Assembly: GCA_016235595.1 (NCBI GenBank)
Contig: JACRJX010000016.1
Span: 1 to 64,000, forward strand
Reading direction: 5' to 3'
DNA: 64,000 nucleotides
Origin: Verrucomicrobiota bacterium
Lineage (GTDB): Bacteria > Verrucomicrobiota > Verrucomicrobiia > CAIQCK01
Shown here piece by piece: positions 44,346-52,369 of this stretch (positions are counted from its first letter, which is position 1; every line of letters begins with the position of its first letter). Position numbers and translations under genes: made by a program. The notes beneath the pieces are model-generated. The model was not told the DNA's origin and ran no database searches. It saw nothing but the letters and a program-made list of their open reading frames with translations.

Positions 44346-45605
44346 GTGAAAAGAAAAACGTCAACGATTCTGGTTCTGTCGCTCGTCACGAGCGCGCTGG
44401 TCGCTTTCGCCGCCGAGACGGCGGCTCCGCTGTTGCCCGCGGCGAGCGGGTCGCCGTTGGTGCAGTTGAGGCAGGTGATGGCGAAATTGAAGGAACTCAA
44501 TCCGGGTTTTGATGGCAGGGAGACACACCGGTTCGAGGGCGGCGTGCTCACGGAGCTTTCGTTCTCGTCGGCGGGGGTCAGGGATATTTCACCGCTGCGC
44601 GCGCTGACGGATCTGCGCAAGCTTTCCTGCCGTGGCACGCCGCAGAAACGGACGTTGAGCGATCTCTCGCCGCTACAAGGGCTGATGCTGGTGGAATTGG
44701 ATATCCGCGACACGGGCGTGAGCGACTTGTCGCCATTAAAGAGCATGCCCTTGAAGGAACTGCGCTGCGACGTATTGGTGGCGGCCAATAAAGAATCGGT
44801 GCGGCTGTTGGTGGAGAAGCAGATGCTGGAGAAGATCAACGGCGTGTCGGTGGCGGAGTTCGTGCAGGTCGCCAATATGGCGGTGACCAAGCGCGCGGCG
44901 GAAGCGGCCAAGGAGGCCGAGCGTGCGACGGAGGCGTTTCTTGCGAGCGTCAGCATGCTGCCGCCCGAGCGGCAGGTGGCCGTGGTGATGGCGAAGTTGA
45001 AAGAGCTGAATCCGGACTTCGATGGCCGGGAGACACACAGGATCCAGCGCAATGTGGTCACAGACCTGGCGCTCTCGACGGTCGGCGTGACGAAGCTATG
45101 GCCGATTCGGGCGATGAAATGGCTCAAGAGCCTCACCCTTTCACCGTGGGCGGCGAACGAGAAGGGGGTATTGTCGAACCTGTCGGAGTTGCAGGGGATG
45201 CAGTTGGCATGGCTGTATTGCCACAACAATCCGATTCGTGATCTGTCGCCTCTCAAAGGAATGCCGCTGGTCGCGCTCACTTGCGGCGGCTCGCAGGTGA
45301 GCGACCTGACGCCGCTGGTGGGCATGAAGCTCACGCTGTTGAGCTGCAACGACACGACGGTGAGCAGTCTGTCGCCGTTGGAGGGGATGCCGCTGGCGGT
45401 GCTGTGGTGCAATAACACGAAAGTCACGGACCTCTCGCCGTTACGGGCGATGCCCTTGAAGGAATTGCGGTGCGATTTCGTTCCCGACCGCGACGCGGCC
45501 AACCTGCGCGGCATCAAGACGCTGACAAAGATCAACGATACGCCTGCGGGAGTGCTCTGGATACGACTGGAGGCGGCGGGCCAACTGCCGAACAAGGGAC
45601 GGTAG
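44346..45605 (+). CDS. Secreted leucine-rich-repeat-like protein with internal duplication
   Basis: A 419-residue protein with a signal peptide and a GTG start (no strong ribosome site). It holds two copies of a module that begins VMAKLKELNPxFDGRETHR, 170 residues apart. Each copy is followed by short repeats of the type DLSPLKGMPL...LxC, as in leucine-rich-repeat proteins and kinases of Planctomycetes and Verrucomicrobia. Between the copies is a helical, Ala/Glu-rich linker (KRAAEAAKEAERATEAF). No kinase or enzymatic domain is seen. Likely a surface protein binding partner; role unknown. Confidence 0.78.
   Translation: MKRKTSTILVLSLVTSALVAFAAETAAPLLPAASGSPLVQLRQVMAKLKELNPGFDGRETHRFEGGVLTELSFSSAGVRDISPLRALTDLRKLSCRGTPQKRTLSDLSPLQGLMLVELDIRDTGVSDLSPLKSMPLKELRCDVLVAANKESVRLLVEKQMLEKINGVSVAEFVQVANMAVTKRAAEAAKEAERATEAFLASVSMLPPERQVAVVMAKLKELNPDFDGRETHRIQRNVVTDLALSTVGVTKLWPIRAMKWLKSLTLSPWAANEKGVLSNLSELQGMQLAWLYCHNNPIRDLSPLKGMPLVALTCGGSQVSDLTPLVGMKLTLLSCNDTTVSSLSPLEGMPLAVLWCNNTKVTDLSPLRAMPLKELRCDFVPDRDAANLRGIKTLTKINDTPAGVLWIRLEAAGQLPNKGR
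44475..44534 (+). repeat. Internal repeat unit, copy 1
   Basis: Start of the duplicated module in the leucine-rich-repeat gene, encoding VMAKLKELNPGFDGRETHR. The DNA differs from copy 2 mainly at third codon positions, so the duplication is old or under protein-level selection. Confidence 0.7.
44985..45044 (+). repeat. Internal repeat unit, copy 2
   Basis: Second copy of the module, exactly 510 bp after copy 1, encoding VMAKLKELNPDFDGRETHR. The spacing is a whole number of codons. Confidence 0.7.
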
Positions 45606-45662
45606 GTTGGGCATGGGGCGCTGCGTGGTGGGTTTGGGCACGACGGCGCACGCATTTAGATT

Positions 45663-45691
45663 TTGAACTAATGCCTGTAGAGTCGCATAAT
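45663..45691 (+). promoter_or_regulatory. Probable sigma70-type promoter
   Basis: TTGAAC, a 17-base spacer and CATAAT lie about 60 bp before the secreted protein gene at 45752. Spacing is ideal and the -10 box matches five of six consensus bases. Confidence 0.42.
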
Positions 45692-45704
45692 AGGACTTGT
45701 GGAA

Positions 45705-45717
45705 ACCAGTGACTGGT
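45705..45717. promoter_or_regulatory. Perfect palindrome just downstream of the promoter, possible operator
   Basis: ACCAGT-G-ACTGGT is a perfect 13-bp palindrome lying about 14 bases after the -10 box, where a repressor would block elongation or start of transcription. The regulator is unknown. Confidence 0.4.
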
Positions 45718-45751
45718 CTGAGCAGCGACCATGATTTGTCGAGGTTTTTAT

Positions 45752-46417
45752 ATGGTGAAGACGTGGATGTTTATCATTGGCATGGCGGCTACGGCGGCAT
45801 TCGCCCAACCGCCGCCGCAACCGCAGCAATCGCAGCAACCGGAAGTCAGCCAACCTGCGTTTGCCGCCGAGTGGCGCGTGACGGCGTTCATCCGGCAGGG
45901 CAAGCAGGAGGAGGCAAGTTTGGAGCGGACGGGGACGATGGCGCGGTTTGTGAGGGAGGGAGACCATCTGCCGGGCGGCATTATCGTGCTGGACGTGAAA
46001 TACGATGAGCGTCAGGTCGTGTTGGGCAAGGGCAAGGAGACCGCCATCATCCAGCAAGAGACGACGATGGCGCCACCGCCAGCATCGCAGACAGCCGTAC
46101 AGAAACAGGCGGTCGCGGTGAAAAAGGGAAAGGTTGAGAAAGCGACGGCGATGCGGGACGAGAACGGCCGTTGGGTGGTGGCATTTCCGAATGGCAGGAA
46201 TCTGGACATGCAGAGTTACGTGGACCGGCACGGTGGCGTGGCGGGCGCGATGCAGCATGTCCAGGAGTTGATGGCGCGAGAAACCGACCCGGAGCGGCTG
46301 GAATATCGGAAGCAGCAACTGCAGGCTTTGCAGCAAATCTCCGCCACCGGCAACCCGCCTGCGCCAGCGGAGTCATCCTACCCCGCCCGGAATCGCACCC
46401 GGTCCGTCGTGTTCTAA
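45752..46417 (+). CDS. Secreted protein with GspC/PilP-like segment
   Basis: About 221 residues from the ATG at 45752 (GAGG site); an in-frame ATG at 45731 is less likely. A signal peptide ends at AFAQ, then comes a Pro/Gln-rich linker and a beta region (FVREGDHLPGGIIVLDVKYDERQVVLGKGKE) that recalls the small beta domain of type II secretion GspC or type IV pilus PilP. The C-terminal part is helical. No other secretion genes are nearby, so the link is only by similarity. Expression may be controlled by the promoter/palindrome upstream. Confidence 0.6.
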   Translation: MVKTWMFIIGMAATAAFAQPPPQPQQSQQPEVSQPAFAAEWRVTAFIRQGKQEEASLERTGTMARFVREGDHLPGGIIVLDVKYDERQVVLGKGKETAIIQQETTMAPPPASQTAVQKQAVAVKKGKVEKATAMRDENGRWVVAFPNGRNLDMQSYVDRHGGVAGAMQHVQELMARETDPERLEYRKQQLQALQQISATGNPPAPAESSYPARNRTRSVVF

Positions 46418-46459
46418 GCTTTGGGTTCCCGGCGCTATGGGCTGAACTGGCTGGGGATT

Positions 46460-47233
46460 TTAGTGCGGGGGATTGTTTCCTGTCTTCGCTTGCGGTGTGT
46501 TCACCATGCAGCTGAACCAGTGACTGAGAAAAAACTTCTTCTCCGTCGGCAGCAACGTCGGCTCGGTGCCGACGATCGGCCGCAACGCGGTGGTCATCTG
46601 CAGCGTCACGAGCATGAAGACCACCACCCAGGCTTTCAGGCCACCGCTCGCTCTGGCGTCCAGTTGTTTGAAGCCGGTGTGCAGAAAGCGCAAACCGAAA
46701 TAACTCGCGATGAGCCAGAACCCAAGGTGAATCGTGCCCATGCCTGCCACCGACTCAGTGGATTCCGAGAAGACCCATGCCACCGGCGCGAACCCGAGCA
46801 ACAGCATCGCTGCAAGGGCCAGCAACCCGGTGACCAGGCCGCACACGTCCGCCAGTCGCGCCCGCGATCCGCTCAAGCATGCGAAGATGTAAAGACTCGG
46901 CAGACAAATGGCCGCGCTCAGCAATAGTCCCACCACGATCTTCAGCGGCGCCGCCCAGAGTTGCACGCCACCGGAGAATGTCCCGACCACGAAGCCATAG
47001 ACCAGCGCGCAACCGATCACCGACACGAGCAACATCGCCGCCAGACGTGCCCCGCCCGGTTGCGTCATTTGGGACATCACGCGCTGCGGCTCGCGCAGGA
47101 TTGCCTCGATGGCAGCGAAGAGACCGACAATCGGCTTGCGCTCGGCTAGGGGAGCGCCAAGTGGCGGCGGCGATGTAACAGATGGCGGGATGGTTGGTGA
47201 TTGGGGCGGTGGATTGGAGTTGGGTTCACTCAT
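46460..47233 (-). CDS. Polytopic membrane protein, Yip1-like
   Basis: About 257 residues from the ATG at 47233; an upstream extension of the open frame is not protein-like. A Pro-rich cytoplasmic N-terminus (PNSNPPPQSPTIPPS) is followed by about five hydrophobic segments (MLLVSVIGCALVYGFVVG, IVVGLLLSAAICLPSLYIFA, LVTGLLALAAMLLLGFAP). The layout resembles Yip1-like proteins. It is 37 bp downstream of another membrane protein gene and probably co-transcribed. Function unknown. Confidence 0.65.
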   Translation of the reverse strand: MSEPNSNPPPQSPTIPPSVTSPPPLGAPLAERKPIVGLFAAIEAILREPQRVMSQMTQPGGARLAAMLLVSVIGCALVYGFVVGTFSGGVQLWAAPLKIVVGLLLSAAICLPSLYIFACLSGSRARLADVCGLVTGLLALAAMLLLGFAPVAWVFSESTESVAGMGTIHLGFWLIASYFGLRFLHTGFKQLDARASGGLKAWVVVFMLVTLQMTTALRPIVGTEPTLLPTEKKFFLSHWFSCMVNTPQAKTGNNPPH

Positions 47234-47270
47234 GATCAGGTTCTCGTGTGGTTTGTTGTTGGATGATGGC

Positions 47271-47990
47271 TTACTCAAGCAGCAGCCGGCCGATGGCGGA
47301 GAATAGAATTTCGTAGAAACTTCCGGCAAACATGTCGTGACGGAGGAACTCCACCGGCAGATGTGGCGCGCCGATAAATGGCCGCAGCATCCACGAGATC
47401 TGGCTGCCGAGAAAGAGGTTGCTTGCCAGCCACGCCAACATGACTTTGAACGCGACGGCGTTGCTGCCGCCGAGCCGCCGCAGTGATTGCCACAAACGCA
47501 AATTGCCCGCCACGCCTGCAAACGCGATCAGTGCCACTTGGCTTACCAACAAGAAGCTGTGCGCACCCGCCGCGACCGCCGGGTCCGTTCCCAGCGGCGG
47601 CGTGTTCCATACGATGAACAGCACCACCGGGCTGAACGAGCCGAGGATGACAGCTGAGATGGTGAAGCTCATCAACACCGCCATCAGCGACTGGCGAAAC
47701 CTCAAATCAAGTCCGAGTAACGGCGCCAGCATGCCGTTGATCAGTGCGTTGGCGAGCGTCGTCAGCAGGACGATCAGCGGGAGCTTGAGGGCGTTATAGC
47801 CGGCTTGGAGTGGGGAGCGCCACAGGCCCACAGCCGCGCCGTAGAGTCCCGCGCCAACCAGAATCGCCGCAATGCAGAGTGCCGCGCGCCGCGTGTCAGG
47901 CCGGTCGAGCCACCCGCCGATGGATTCGGTTTCGCCGCGCAGTAACACCGGAATCTGTTGCAGGCCCAGGGTGTTGGAGTGCGCGTCCAT
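47271..47990 (-). CDS. Polytopic membrane protein, unknown function
   Basis: A 239-residue protein with about five to six hydrophobic segments (LCIAAILVGAGLYGAAVGLW, LKLPLIVLLTTLANALINGM, LMAVLMSFTISAVILG, LLVSQVALIAFAGVAG). It resembles its downstream neighbour in layout (Yip1-like topology) and the two may form a complex. It follows the acyl-CoA dehydrogenase gene by about 100 bp on the same strand, so read-through from the large operon is possible. Confidence 0.65.
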   Translation of the reverse strand: MDAHSNTLGLQQIPVLLRGETESIGGWLDRPDTRRAALCIAAILVGAGLYGAAVGLWRSPLQAGYNALKLPLIVLLTTLANALINGMLAPLLGLDLRFRQSLMAVLMSFTISAVILGSFSPVVLFIVWNTPPLGTDPAVAAGAHSFLLVSQVALIAFAGVAGNLRLWQSLRRLGGSNAVAFKVMLAWLASNLFLGSQISWMLRPFIGAPHLPVEFLRHDMFAGSFYEILFSAIGRLLLE

Positions 47991-48096
47991 TGCGGAAATG
48001 TCAAACCGTCTTCACCACCATGTCCAACGGGGCCGCTTCTTCTCACACGGCCACCGCGTCCATTTGGTTATTGGACAACGTTGCGCCTGTTTGTGT

Positions 48097-50187
48097 TCAA
48101 ACCGGATAGTCGAGAGTTTCCGGAATCATCACACTTGTGAGTGCGGTGGCGGCGCGATCCTTCGCCAGCCGAGCTCCCGTGAGGCAGCCGTCCAATTGAA
48201 CGCGCAGCCGGACAAACTCTTTCGGACCAGCCGGGGAGACGGATGGACTGGCGTAACCGTGAACCAGCTCGGCGCAAATACGACCGGTCTCGCCGGCGGC
48301 GCGCGCGGCTTGCACATGGCAGAGGTCGGTCAGGAAACGCATCTGCCCGGGCAGTCCTTCCGCAACCACGGGGTTGGCGGGGCCTTTGGCTTCGAGTTCG
48401 AACACGTCGAGAATCTGGCAGCGCGCGGCCAGCAGCCAGCACAACGCGTCGGCCAGCGAGAAACTCACGCCTTGCCGCGCGTTGTGATAAAGGGGTGCGC
48501 CGCTGGGGTCGTTGGCGTCGCGCAGATGGTCGAGTGTCCACAGCCATAATTGCATGGCCGTGGCCAGCGCGGATGCGCCGGTGTCGGGTCGCTCCGAGGC
48601 GATGCGGCGCAATTCCGCGATCCAGAGCCGGAACTGGGCCACAAAAAGTTTGGTGGTCATCGTGAGCGACAACTGGCGGCGTTGGACGGCTTCAGGGCCT
48701 TCATAGGTCGCTTCCAGTTGTGCGTCGGTCCACTTATGTCCGAGGAAGCCGGGGCAATCTTCCGTGATGCCGTAGCCGCCCATGAGACTCACGGCTTCGC
48801 GCATCATGGTCGCGCCGTGGCCGGTGTTCCAGAGTTTGCAGGCGGGGCAGAGGACGGCGGCAAGCATTTCACGCCAGGCGAACTGCACGAGCACGTTGCC
48901 CGCCAGCGCAGAGTGTCGTGCGCCATCGCGTTTGGCTTCGGGCTGGGCGTCGAGCTCGAGGAACTCGATGGCATCTTTCTCCATCCTCATCAACGCGCGG
49001 AACTGCATGCGCGGATCTTCGATGCCTTGCGCGGCGAACGCCTCGTTCTTGCGCAGTTCCAGCGGGTCGAGTTCGTCAAACAACCGGGCGGCGGCAAAGC
49101 CGAGCGATGCGGCGGCCTCGCCGGTGGCCCAGATGTCGACGAGGCGATGGAGGGCGTCTTCCTTCGCCTGCAGGCCAAGCTCGTGGCGGGGTGAACCGGG
49201 TTCGGCCTCGGCGCCGCGGAACCGGTTGCGTTGATAGCGGATGACCGGTTCGACGGCGGAGAGCAGTTTCGCGGCGGTCATCAAACCGACGGTGATGCGC
49301 GTGCGGCGGAAGACGGCTTCGATGATCTCACTGTGGCTGTAACGCGGAACGATGGCGCCGTCTTTGACCTTGTAACCGCCGATGATCCGGCTGGCAGGCA
49401 CGCAAAGGCTGAAGACTGGATCGCTCGTCGAGGACAATTGGTGAACCAGTTTCCGTGCCGGCGTGCCGCGCTCGAAAACACCAGGGTCAGTGTCTTCGAG
49501 GATGACCATGCAACTGCCCTTCAATCGCGCGTCGGCGGAGTCCACCGCGGCGGTGGCGAAGTTGGCGAACTCCATGTTGGTGATGAATCGGCCGCGTTTT
49601 TCCACCTGGAGGAGAGGCTCACAACCGTTGCGCCATTCGGCGATGCGCACCTTGCCGCCGAGCACGGTGGTCTCGACGCCAACGAAAGGCAGCGGCTCCG
49701 TGAGTGCGAACGCGCCGCGAAACGGTTTGCGTTCCTCGCCGGGACGCGGCGGGCAGGCGCGGCCGAGCCAATGCGCGCGCTGCTCCGGCGTGCCGCGCGC
49801 GTAGATGGGCGCGAGCGCAAGATGGCCGGCCATGCAGCAGGTGGCGGCGCCGGCGTCCACCCACGCCAGTTCAAACGCAACTAGCGCGAGCGCGAGGTTT
49901 TTCGGGCCTGCGATGAAGCCGCCTTGCTCGGGATCGAGAAACGCGGCGGTCAGACCGGCTTCGTCGAAGGCAGGCAACAATTGCGCTTTGCGGGCGGTCC
50001 ACTCGTGCGAGTTGCGGCCACCGTCGGCCACCAGCCGGGCGACGGGGCCTCGCGCGACGGCGCGGGCGGATTGGACCAGCAGTTGGAGGTCGAACCGGTC
50101 CGCGAAGCGCCAGAGAATCTGTCGCGTCTCATCACCGGGCAACGTTCGCAAAGTTTGGGTTGCTTGTTCCATGTCAGCGGATTTCAT
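48097..50187 (-). CDS. Acyl-CoA dehydrogenase, long form
   Basis: A 696-residue flavoenzyme expected to introduce a trans-2 double bond into acyl-CoA or another acyl thioester. The N-terminal helical domain and the beta domain are followed by the flavin/substrate helical domain, with the catalytic-type Glu in ATYEGPEAVQRRQLS and MMREAVSLMGGYGITED before it. The C-terminal 150 or so residues are extra compared with a short-chain enzyme and resemble the longer VLCAD-type proteins. The ATG overlaps the GT4 stop by 4 bases (ATGA). Its presence in a glycan and radical SAM operon suggests a role in lipid tailoring rather than ordinary fat oxidation. Confidence 0.85.
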   Translation of the reverse strand: MKSADMEQATQTLRTLPGDETRQILWRFADRFDLQLLVQSARAVARGPVARLVADGGRNSHEWTARKAQLLPAFDEAGLTAAFLDPEQGGFIAGPKNLALALVAFELAWVDAGAATCCMAGHLALAPIYARGTPEQRAHWLGRACPPRPGEERKPFRGAFALTEPLPFVGVETTVLGGKVRIAEWRNGCEPLLQVEKRGRFITNMEFANFATAAVDSADARLKGSCMVILEDTDPGVFERGTPARKLVHQLSSTSDPVFSLCVPASRIIGGYKVKDGAIVPRYSHSEIIEAVFRRTRITVGLMTAAKLLSAVEPVIRYQRNRFRGAEAEPGSPRHELGLQAKEDALHRLVDIWATGEAAASLGFAAARLFDELDPLELRKNEAFAAQGIEDPRMQFRALMRMEKDAIEFLELDAQPEAKRDGARHSALAGNVLVQFAWREMLAAVLCPACKLWNTGHGATMMREAVSLMGGYGITEDCPGFLGHKWTDAQLEATYEGPEAVQRRQLSLTMTTKLFVAQFRLWIAELRRIASERPDTGASALATAMQLWLWTLDHLRDANDPSGAPLYHNARQGVSFSLADALCWLLAARCQILDVFELEAKGPANPVVAEGLPGQMRFLTDLCHVQAARAAGETGRICAELVHGYASPSVSPAGPKEFVRLRVQLDGCLTGARLAKDRAATALTSVMIPETLDYPV

Positions 50188-51407
50188 CTGGCCACAAGTG
50201 TTTGGTAAAGCTCCAGCACTTTTTTGTGGTTGCGCTCCGGGTCGAAGAGGTCGCGCACTTTGGCACGGCCGCGCTCCGCCATTGCCAGCGCCGAGGTTCT
50301 GTCGCTGGTCAATTTTATCACGGCGCGCGCGATGGCGGTGGGGTCCTTTTCGGGAATGAGGAGACCCGTGATGCCGTCTTCGATCAGTTCCGGAATGCCG
50401 GAGACGTTGGTGGCGATGACCGGCACACGGTGCATAAGCGATTCCATGATCACGGTTGGGATGCCGTCACGGTCGCCGGAAGCGCACACCACGCTCGGCA
50501 TGATGAAGATGTCTGCCGCGCGAAATAAGTCGGAGACGGCGTCGTAGGACACGAAACCGGGAAACGACACTTTCCCATCCAGACCGAGGTCGTGCGCCAG
50601 TCGTTTGAGACGAGACACGCGAGGACCGTCGCCAGCCAGGGTGAGGTGGAAATCCATGCCGCCATCCGCGAGTTGTTTGCAGGCGCGCAGAAGAAACTCA
50701 TAGCCCTTCTTGCCAATGAACCGACCCAGTGCCAGAAGCTGATAGGGTGGCTTCATTGCGACAGGAGCTTCCGCGTGTCTGGTCAGCGGGACGCCGTTGT
50801 AGGTCAAGTGTATCTTCGTGGTATCTGCTTTGCAGGTGGCCGCGAGGTGTTGGATGTTGGCTTGGGTCTCGCTGCGGACGAAGGCGGCGTCGCGGAGTTT
50901 GTCGCACAGTACGCTGTCGGGTGGATAGATGTCCCACGCCCGGCAGGTGAAACTGAACGGAATTCCAGTGAGTCGCGAGGCGACCCAGGCGGCTGTGGCA
51001 GGTCCGCAGGCCCACGGTGCGTGGATGTGTTCGATCTGCTCTTCCTCAAACCGGCGGGCCAGCCGGAAAGCGCACAGAGAGGCCCACAGGCTCTCGCCGG
51101 TTTTCTCCAGTCCACGCCAGCGCCGCCAAAGCACAATGCGAAACAATTCCACGACTCGTTTCCAGTCACGTTTCCACCAGTAGAGCACATCCGGCAGCGC
51201 ATGGCCGAGATAGTGAATGCCGAGCCGCTCTGCATCGGAGGAGACGCCACGCATTTCCTCGCTCAGCCCGCGGGTCCACTCACCGTACAGCGTGAAGATT
51301 TTCAACAGGAGACCGGCCTTCCGAAGATTCATCACCTCCCGGAAAATGAAGGTCTCCGACGGTTTGGGGAACCAGAGCAAGATGTAAGCTGTGCGGGGGA
51401 GTTTCAT
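50184..51407 (-). CDS. GT4-family glycosyltransferase
   Basis: A 407-residue GT-B glycosyltransferase. The acceptor half starts with ILLWFPKPSETFIFREVMNL and the donor half carries LLALGRFIGKKGYEFLLRA, the EX7E-type region (PSVVCASGDRDGIPTVIMESL) and VSGIPELIEDG. It transfers a sugar from a nucleotide donor to a lipid or glycan acceptor at the membrane. Overlaps of 4 bases with both the deacetylase gene before it and the acyl-CoA dehydrogenase gene after it show tight coupling. Confidence 0.9.
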   Translation of the reverse strand: MKLPRTAYILLWFPKPSETFIFREVMNLRKAGLLLKIFTLYGEWTRGLSEEMRGVSSDAERLGIHYLGHALPDVLYWWKRDWKRVVELFRIVLWRRWRGLEKTGESLWASLCAFRLARRFEEEQIEHIHAPWACGPATAAWVASRLTGIPFSFTCRAWDIYPPDSVLCDKLRDAAFVRSETQANIQHLAATCKADTTKIHLTYNGVPLTRHAEAPVAMKPPYQLLALGRFIGKKGYEFLLRACKQLADGGMDFHLTLAGDGPRVSRLKRLAHDLGLDGKVSFPGFVSYDAVSDLFRAADIFIMPSVVCASGDRDGIPTVIMESLMHRVPVIATNVSGIPELIEDGITGLLIPEKDPTAIARAVIKLTSDRTSALAMAERGRAKVRDLFDPERNHKKVLELYQTLVAR

Positions 51408-52369
51408 GGCTCAACTTGCATTTGAGGCGGTTGCGCCGCTTGGCGAAACTCGTTGCCGAGTTGTGACAACGTTCGTGATTCAACCGGCCCCTCGCGATGG
51501 AGCCATTCAAAAAAGTTGCGCAGCCTGGCGAGGAATCGGTCCACATGTTGCGGCGTCGGGTGTTGAGGACAGCCGCCGGGCATGAGTTCGGATGAATGAA
51601 AGTAGAGCGTCAGAACCTGACCGCCACGACGCTGGTGTAATCGGGTTGCTGCCTTGAGTTGTTTGAGACCATTCCACATCGGCTGCGCGGCCAGCGATCC
51701 GAGGTTCATGGCCAGCCACGATGCCCAGCGTTTCGGGGCCGGCAGCTGCTCCAGAAGAAAAACGAGTTGTGGAAAGATCGACAGGATCGTGATAGGCACT
51801 TCCAGAATGTTCGACCGGCCTGGCTGGAGCGTGTCCTTGTCATCGGGAAAGTATGGATCCGCCGGGGCAGCCAGGCGATCGGAACCGCTGTGGTATCGTC
51901 TCATCGGAGCGACACTGCTATCCACAAGAATCCCCGCGCCTTCCAGCAGCGAGAATATCCTGGGGCCGATGTTAAACCGACCCATCCTGAACGACGTCGG
52001 TGTGATTCCCATCTGGCGGATGGATTGGAGCAGGGTGTGCAATTTCGCGTCGAGCAGTTCGCGCGGTATCAATTCCGACGACACGGGTTCGGGATGATGC
52101 GAAGCCTGGAGCGGCGGCGTGTTCCATGGATGGAGGTGTGCGCCGATCTCTGCGTTCCATTGTTGCTTCAGCTTTAACAGGAGATCGCGATGGGGTTCAT
52201 GGCTGGCCACTGAATGGGCGAGCAGGAGCGTTGGCGCGATATTCCATTCACGGAAGATTGAATCCAGGCGCGGCAACTCCGCGACGTTTTTCACGGAGAC
52301 ACCGCGGGTTTCGTATCTGCCGCTGAACAATCCCTCTTCCTCGACATCGATGGTTACCGCGAGTTTCAC
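51404..52369 (-). CDS. WalW-like polysaccharide deacetylase family protein
   Basis: A 321-residue protein starting with GTG that overlaps the upstream radical SAM stop by 4 bases. It matches the NodB/polysaccharide-deacetylase-type proteins of the WalW group: the metal Asp motif TIDVEEEG near the N-terminus and the His motif GAHLHPWNTPP. Such proteins remove N-acetyl groups from surface sugars. Its place between a radical SAM enzyme and a glycosyltransferase fits glycan processing. Confidence 0.82.
   Translation of the reverse strand: MKLAVTIDVEEEGLFSGRYETRGVSVKNVAELPRLDSIFREWNIAPTLLLAHSVASHEPHRDLLLKLKQQWNAEIGAHLHPWNTPPLQASHHPEPVSSELIPRELLDAKLHTLLQSIRQMGITPTSFRMGRFNIGPRIFSLLEGAGILVDSSVAPMRRYHSGSDRLAAPADPYFPDDKDTLQPGRSNILEVPITILSIFPQLVFLLEQLPAPKRWASWLAMNLGSLAAQPMWNGLKQLKAATRLHQRRGGQVLTLYFHSSELMPGGCPQHPTPQHVDRFLARLRNFFEWLHREGPVESRTLSQLGNEFRQAAQPPQMQVEP

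Noticed and set aside
47234..47521. N-terminal extension of the Yip1-like membrane protein
   Set aside because: The extra residues are Cys/Arg rich and overlap the preceding gene; the ATG at 47233 gives a sensible protein.
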